The position numbers were made by a program, and so were the translations under genes. DNA of 64,000 nucleotides from Gemmatimonadales bacterium (GTDB lineage: Bacteria > Krumholzibacteriota > Krumholzibacteriia > LZORAL124-64-63): contig JAHOYV010000052.1 in the NCBI GenBank assembly GCA_019038745.1, positions 40,160-104,159 on the forward strand, in the 5' to 3' direction. The notes beneath the pieces are model-generated. The model ran no database searches and was not told where the DNA came from. It saw only the letters and a program-made list of their open reading frames with translations. Positions 60,575 to 64,000 of the stretch are shown here, piece by piece. The first letter of the stretch is position 1; each line of letters opens with the position of its first letter.

Positions 60575-62839
60575 TCAGTTGCCGGTTTCTTGTGAATCCC
60601 CTGCCAGCCAACCCTCGCTTGCCAATACCCGTCCAAGTTCACTAATCACTTGCTCATCGAATTGAGACCCACCGTTTTCCTGGATCTCGGCCAGCGCCTT
60701 GCGAGGCGCCAACCCCGGCCGATAAGGTCGGCCCCTTGTAAGAGAAAACCATGCGTCGACCACGGACAGGAGCCGGGAACCCAAGGGAATATCTTGGCCC
60801 GTCAGCCCCGCCGGATATCCGGAGCCATCCATCCGTTCGTGGTGGTGGCGGATTATTTTCTCCAGATGAGGATCAGGAATCAGGGGTTCCATCAATTCCA
60901 CACCCTGTTCGACATGGAGATCCACTTCATCCCGCTCGTCCCAACTCAGATCCGTTTCCCCCAGCAGGATTTCGTCCTCGATGTGAGCCATGCCCGCATC
61001 GTGCAGAGCAGCCGCGTGCTTCAATTGCTCGATTCCCTCTTCGTCAAGTCCACAACGCCGACCCAGGCATTCCACCAAACGCAGAGCCGGAGCAGTAGCC
61101 GTGGGAATTCCCGTGCGGCGAATTCTTAAAAGTCCCCTCAGCGCCGCCGTAATTCGCTCTACTTCAGGCTCGGATTCTTCGGATTTTGGACCGGAGCTCC
61201 AGCGGCGCAGCCCATCAAGTGCCAAAGTTGAAAGACCTGCCAACACCGAAATCTGGGTCAGATCATCCCGCGAATAGGTCTCGGCCCCGCCCCGTCGTCC
61301 CAGGACCAGGCAACCGGCAACCTCTTTTCCACTCCCCAATGGCGCAAAAACAAGATCCCCGCACCCCATCGGGCCCAGGGGGTTCCAGGGCAAATCCACT
61401 TTCTCCAGTGAAACCGCACGAGTCGCAGTTCCTCCCACCAGAAAGTCAAGCCACGGACCAGATACAGGAAAGGGAGCCGGATATCCGTCTCCGGATTTCA
61501 GACTGTTGGCCGCGACGGGAATCAATTCCCCAAAACCGTCCCGAAGCATCAGGATCACAACCTTGGAGCCGGAAAGTTCGGCCAGCATCTGAATCAATGT
61601 TCTGACCAGGCGCAACGCCGGACCGGGAACCAGCCTGGCCCCGTAGGCCTCAGGCAGGGGAACCGGAAAGATCATCTGTTTTGGTAAATGGAAGGAGAAT
61701 TCCGACCCACCCTCCAGACGCCTATCCACATGGATATTGCCGTCGTGCAGGTGCAGGATTCGCTGGGCGATGGTCAGCCCCAGGCCAGTTCCCTCCTGGG
61801 CGGCGGCGGGACCGCTTGAACGATAGAACTCACGAAATATCCGCCGGATATCGTCAGGAGGAATTCCCGGCCCACTGTCGGCCACCCGTACGCACAGGGA
61901 CGCATCGCTTTCCTCCACCGCCAAGACAATCCTGCCGCCCTCCGGGGTAAACTTGATGGCGTTGCCCACCAGGTTGACCAGGACCTGGCGGATCAGATCC
62001 GCATCCACCATGGCCTTGGGCAAATCGGACTGTATTTCCACTTGGCAATCCAGGCCTTTGGCCAGAATCATCGGACGCAGGGAACGAACGACCTCGTGAG
62101 CTAGCGGTTCCAAACGTTCAGGTACACGCTTCAGCAGCTGGTCCTGGCTGTCGATTCGGGAAAAATCCAGGATCCTGTTGACCATGCGCAACAGACGAGC
62201 CGCCTCGGTCTGGATCACCGTCAAGAACTCCGAAGCCTGGGGCACCTGGTCCGCGGGAACAAGACTGCGCAAAACATCAGCGTAGGCGGTTATTGAGGTC
62301 AATGGAGTCTTCAATTCATGGCTGGTCATTGCCGTAAAACGTCCCTGCAACCGGTTCAACTGATTCAGGGCCTGGTTCTCCGTTTCAACCCGACGACCCT
62401 CGGCTCGAGCCGAAACCGCCTCCGCCCAGATCTCCGCAACGCCCTCGACTACCCCGGTAAAACTATCCAGAGCCCATACCACTTCCGGCGCCTCATCCGG
62501 ATCCACATCAAGCCCCAACCTTACTGTAATAAAGGGACGCGCCTTGACCTTCAAGGTCCGGCTAAGATGGTAAAGAGAGGATTCCCCGTTCTGGGTCCAT
62601 TCTCCAACGCTGGCCTGGGTACTGCGTGCCCTGGCCGGATCCAAAAGACCCGCCCCTTCCGCCTCGGTGATCACCGAAACCGCTTGGACATGAGGAAAAT
62701 CCCGGAAGGCTGCGATCGTTCCCGAATCAAGATCCGAAAGGCAAGGCACCCCCCCCGCAGCCCGCAGATGGCGCATTACTTCGCTCACTGCATCGGGGGG
62801 CGTACCGGTTGTCCGGCCTGTTGTACTGTTTCCGAACAT
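60575..62839 (-). CDS. Histidine kinase fused to HD-GYP domain (HisKA-HATPase-GAF-HD-GYP)
   Basis: 754 residues: an N-terminal sensory region of about 150 residues, HisKA with H174 in 'TSHELKTPL', HATPase ('GNAIKFTPEGG', 'GTGLGLTI'), a GAF-like domain and a C-terminal HD-GYP domain. The HD is intact (H613, D614 in 'LHDAGM') but the following lysine of HDxGK is Met617. 'HHHERMDGSGYPAGL' is present. It may therefore hydrolyse c-di-GMP, unlike its paralogue downstream. No transmembrane helix. ATG 62839 has GGAAGG five bases upstream and lies 14 bases after the GGDEF gene stop. Confidence 0.9.
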   Translation of the reverse strand: MFGNSTTGRTTGTPPDAVSEVMRHLRAAGGVPCLSDLDSGTIAAFRDFPHVQAVSVITEAEGAGLLDPARARSTQASVGEWTQNGESSLYHLSRTLKVKARPFITVRLGLDVDPDEAPEVVWALDSFTGVVEGVAEIWAEAVSARAEGRRVETENQALNQLNRLQGRFTAMTSHELKTPLTSITAYADVLRSLVPADQVPQASEFLTVIQTEAARLLRMVNRILDFSRIDSQDQLLKRVPERLEPLAHEVVRSLRPMILAKGLDCQVEIQSDLPKAMVDADLIRQVLVNLVGNAIKFTPEGGRIVLAVEESDASLCVRVADSGPGIPPDDIRRIFREFYRSSGPAAAQEGTGLGLTIAQRILHLHDGNIHVDRRLEGGSEFSFHLPKQMIFPVPLPEAYGARLVPGPALRLVRTLIQMLAELSGSKVVILMLRDGFGELIPVAANSLKSGDGYPAPFPVSGPWLDFLVGGTATRAVSLEKVDLPWNPLGPMGCGDLVFAPLGSGKEVAGCLVLGRRGGAETYSRDDLTQISVLAGLSTLALDGLRRWSSGPKSEESEPEVERITAALRGLLRIRRTGIPTATAPALRLVECLGRRCGLDEEGIEQLKHAAALHDAGMAHIEDEILLGETDLSWDERDEVDLHVEQGVELMEPLIPDPHLEKIIRHHHERMDGSGYPAGLTGQDIPLGSRLLSVVDAWFSLTRGRPYRPGLAPRKALAEIQENGGSQFDEQVISELGRVLASEGWLAGDSQETGN

Positions 62840-62852
62840 GAGGACCTTCCGG

Positions 62853-63839
62853 TCAGGATGATTCGGTGAAATCAGCACCGGCGGCGACCAATTCCGGCTC
62901 ACCTGCGGAATTTCGGCGTTCCTTGACCACAACGCTGTTGTTCATGGTCTTACCGTAGCGCTTCAACTCCGCCATTGTGTCGCTCAACTGGGCAGGGTGT
63001 TCAAAATGGCCGCCGATTTCGTTTACGATGGCGACGGTCAGAGTGATAAGAGGGAAATTTTTATCTTTGCCGCTACGGCTCTTTACCGCCAAATAGCCTT
63101 TCTCGAAGTCCTCCCGATCATGGAGATTGGAAATTCCCGAATCAAATTCCTCAATGATGTGAAAAGCCAGACTCTCCACGTGCTCCGATGGGGCGGCCAG
63201 CACAAAATCATCTCCACCCACGTGACCGATGAAATCATTACTGGAACCAAATTTCCGGGAACAGCCAACCAGCACTCCAGCCAAAAACGAAATGGCTCGA
63301 TCACCGCGGGAATAGCCATAATGGTCATTGAAACTCTTAAACCGATCAATATCGATGTACATGAAACCGAAATCACTACCGCCTTCAATCCGATTCTGAA
63401 CCTCTCGCTCAATCGCCCTGTTTCCAGGCAGACCTGTCAAGGGATTGGCCTCACGCTCCCTACGGGTGGCTTCCAGAAGATTTGTAACTCGCAGCAGAAG
63501 TTCGTCATGATTGAAGGGCTTTATAACGTAATCGTTTGCCCCCCCCTTTAATCCGCGAACTTTGTCGTTATTCCCACCTTTGGCAGTCAAAAGAATTACC
63601 GGCAAACTCCGAGTCTCGAATCCTTCCCGGATCAAGTTCAGAACATCAAATCCGTCCAAACCCGGCATCATGACGTCCAAAAGCACCAAATCAGGCTGGG
63701 TAGATTCGACCATTTTCCAGGCCTCTTCACCGTTTTCGGCCATCACTACTTCAAACCCCTCCTGCTCCAGCAGAAATTGTAAAATCCGGCGGATGTGGGG
63801 TTCGTCGTCCGCTACCAAAATGCGTGCTTTCCCTGTCAT
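62853..63839 (-). CDS. Response regulator with diguanylate cyclase (receiver-GGDEF)
   Basis: 328 residues: receiver domain (D11/D12, D55 in 'LVLLDVMMPG', K in 'YVIKPFN'), a linker helix, then a GGDEF domain ('NPLTGLPGNRAIEREV', 'YIDIDRFKSFND') with the catalytic signature GGDDF at residues 208-212. No RxxD inhibitory site precedes it. It makes c-di-GMP from two GTP when phosphorylated, as in PleD/WspR-type proteins (family knowledge). It heads the five-gene cluster, and a promoter-like sequence lies just upstream. Confidence 0.93.
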   Translation of the reverse strand: MTGKARILVADDEPHIRRILQFLLEQEGFEVVMAENGEEAWKMVESTQPDLVLLDVMMPGLDGFDVLNLIREGFETRSLPVILLTAKGGNNDKVRGLKGGANDYVIKPFNHDELLLRVTNLLEATRREREANPLTGLPGNRAIEREVQNRIEGGSDFGFMYIDIDRFKSFNDHYGYSRGDRAISFLAGVLVGCSRKFGSSNDFIGHVGGDDFVLAAPSEHVESLAFHIIEEFDSGISNLHDREDFEKGYLAVKSRSGKDKNFPLITLTVAIVNEIGGHFEHPAQLSDTMAELKRYGKTMNNSVVVKERRNSAGEPELVAAGADFTESS

Positions 63840-63897
63840 ACATTCCCTTTTCGGCTGGACAAAGCTGCTTGATCGTCCCGGGACAGGACGATGGTTT

Positions 63898-63903
63898 ATT
63901 GTA
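63898..63903 (-). promoter_or_regulatory. Extended -10 element upstream of the signalling cluster
   Basis: On the minus strand TACAAT preceded by TGA forms an extended -10, about 60 bases before the receiver-GGDEF start. No good -35 is seen. The remaining 161 bases to the window end hold a 10-bp palindrome GTCCCGGGAC (63875-63884) and nothing else recognised. Confidence 0.4.
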
Positions 63904-64000
63904 TCATCGCAAAGTACGTGCCACAGTTTAGCTCCAAGTTTTTTTGTTGTGCCTCTGAAATTGTGTCTGGTCGACTGTTTGCAGTTGACCCAACATGTTT

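Overview
The window (about 58-60 percent G+C by eye, tightly packed, no tRNA, rRNA, insertion sequence or CRISPR seen) looks like chromosome from a Gram-negative, largely anaerobic or microaerophilic bacterium of the FCB superphylum. The closest feel is Krumholzibacteriota/Eiseniibacteriota-like. That placement is inference. It rests on a C-terminal FlgD/T9SS-like sorting domain on a giant secreted papain-family protease, several secreted beta-propeller and 'GWECQV'-type proteins, TPR lipoproteins, a pyruvate:ferredoxin oxidoreductase of porGDAB order, and frequent TTG/GTG starts with good GGAGG ribosome sites.

Layout. 1-4.9 kb (+): a CoA-binding protein truncated by the window edge, then a nucleotide-sugar cluster (GDP-4-keto-6-deoxymannose reductase-like, UDP-glucose dehydrogenase, DegT aminotransferase), ending in a porphobilinogen deaminase homologue that has lost its cofactor cysteine and most active-site residues. 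4.9-15.1 kb (-): dusB, a LysM/TPR lipoprotein, a double ECF-type ATPase, then a pyrimidine operon (leader peptide plus attenuator, pyrR, pyrB, pyrC, a TPR lipoprotein, pyrK, pyrD). 15.3-24.1 kb: a nitrilase-family amidase (+), then on the minus strand glycogen and galactose genes (glgC, glgA, galT) interleaved with a histidine kinase/response regulator pair, then an XrtA-type polysaccharide deacetylase and a methyltransferase. 24.1-31.6 kb: a ClC channel with CBS and TrkA-C domains, a fused M16 protease, a cupin, an EEP nuclease/phosphatase and a small P-loop ATPase.

31.8-43.5 kb is the most lineage-specific part: a membrane protein, a secreted protein of unknown function, a 15-residue-repeat surface protein, an octaheme cytochrome c, an MsbA-type ABC exporter, a glycosyltransferase, a trypsin-like lipoprotein, a six-bladed-propeller protein and a LiaF-like protein. 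43.6-48.6 kb: an acidic secreted protein, porGDAB and aroB. 48.6-54.7 kb: a divergent pair of large extracytoplasmic proteins, a papain/beta-helix/FlgD protease and a lipoprotein with six PEGA-like repeats and a formylglycine-generating-enzyme-like domain. 54.8-63.8 kb (-): priA and a five-gene signalling cluster (receiver-GGDEF, kinase-HD-GYP, receiver, GAF-kinase-GAF-HD-GYP, receiver).

Most metabolic genes are conventional. The parts most worth a second look are the HemC-like pseudoenzyme in a sugar operon, the leader-peptide attenuator ahead of pyrR, the kinase/HD-GYP cluster with progressively degraded HD motifs, the octaheme cytochrome, and the PEGA/FGE-like lipoprotein opposite the papain-family protein.
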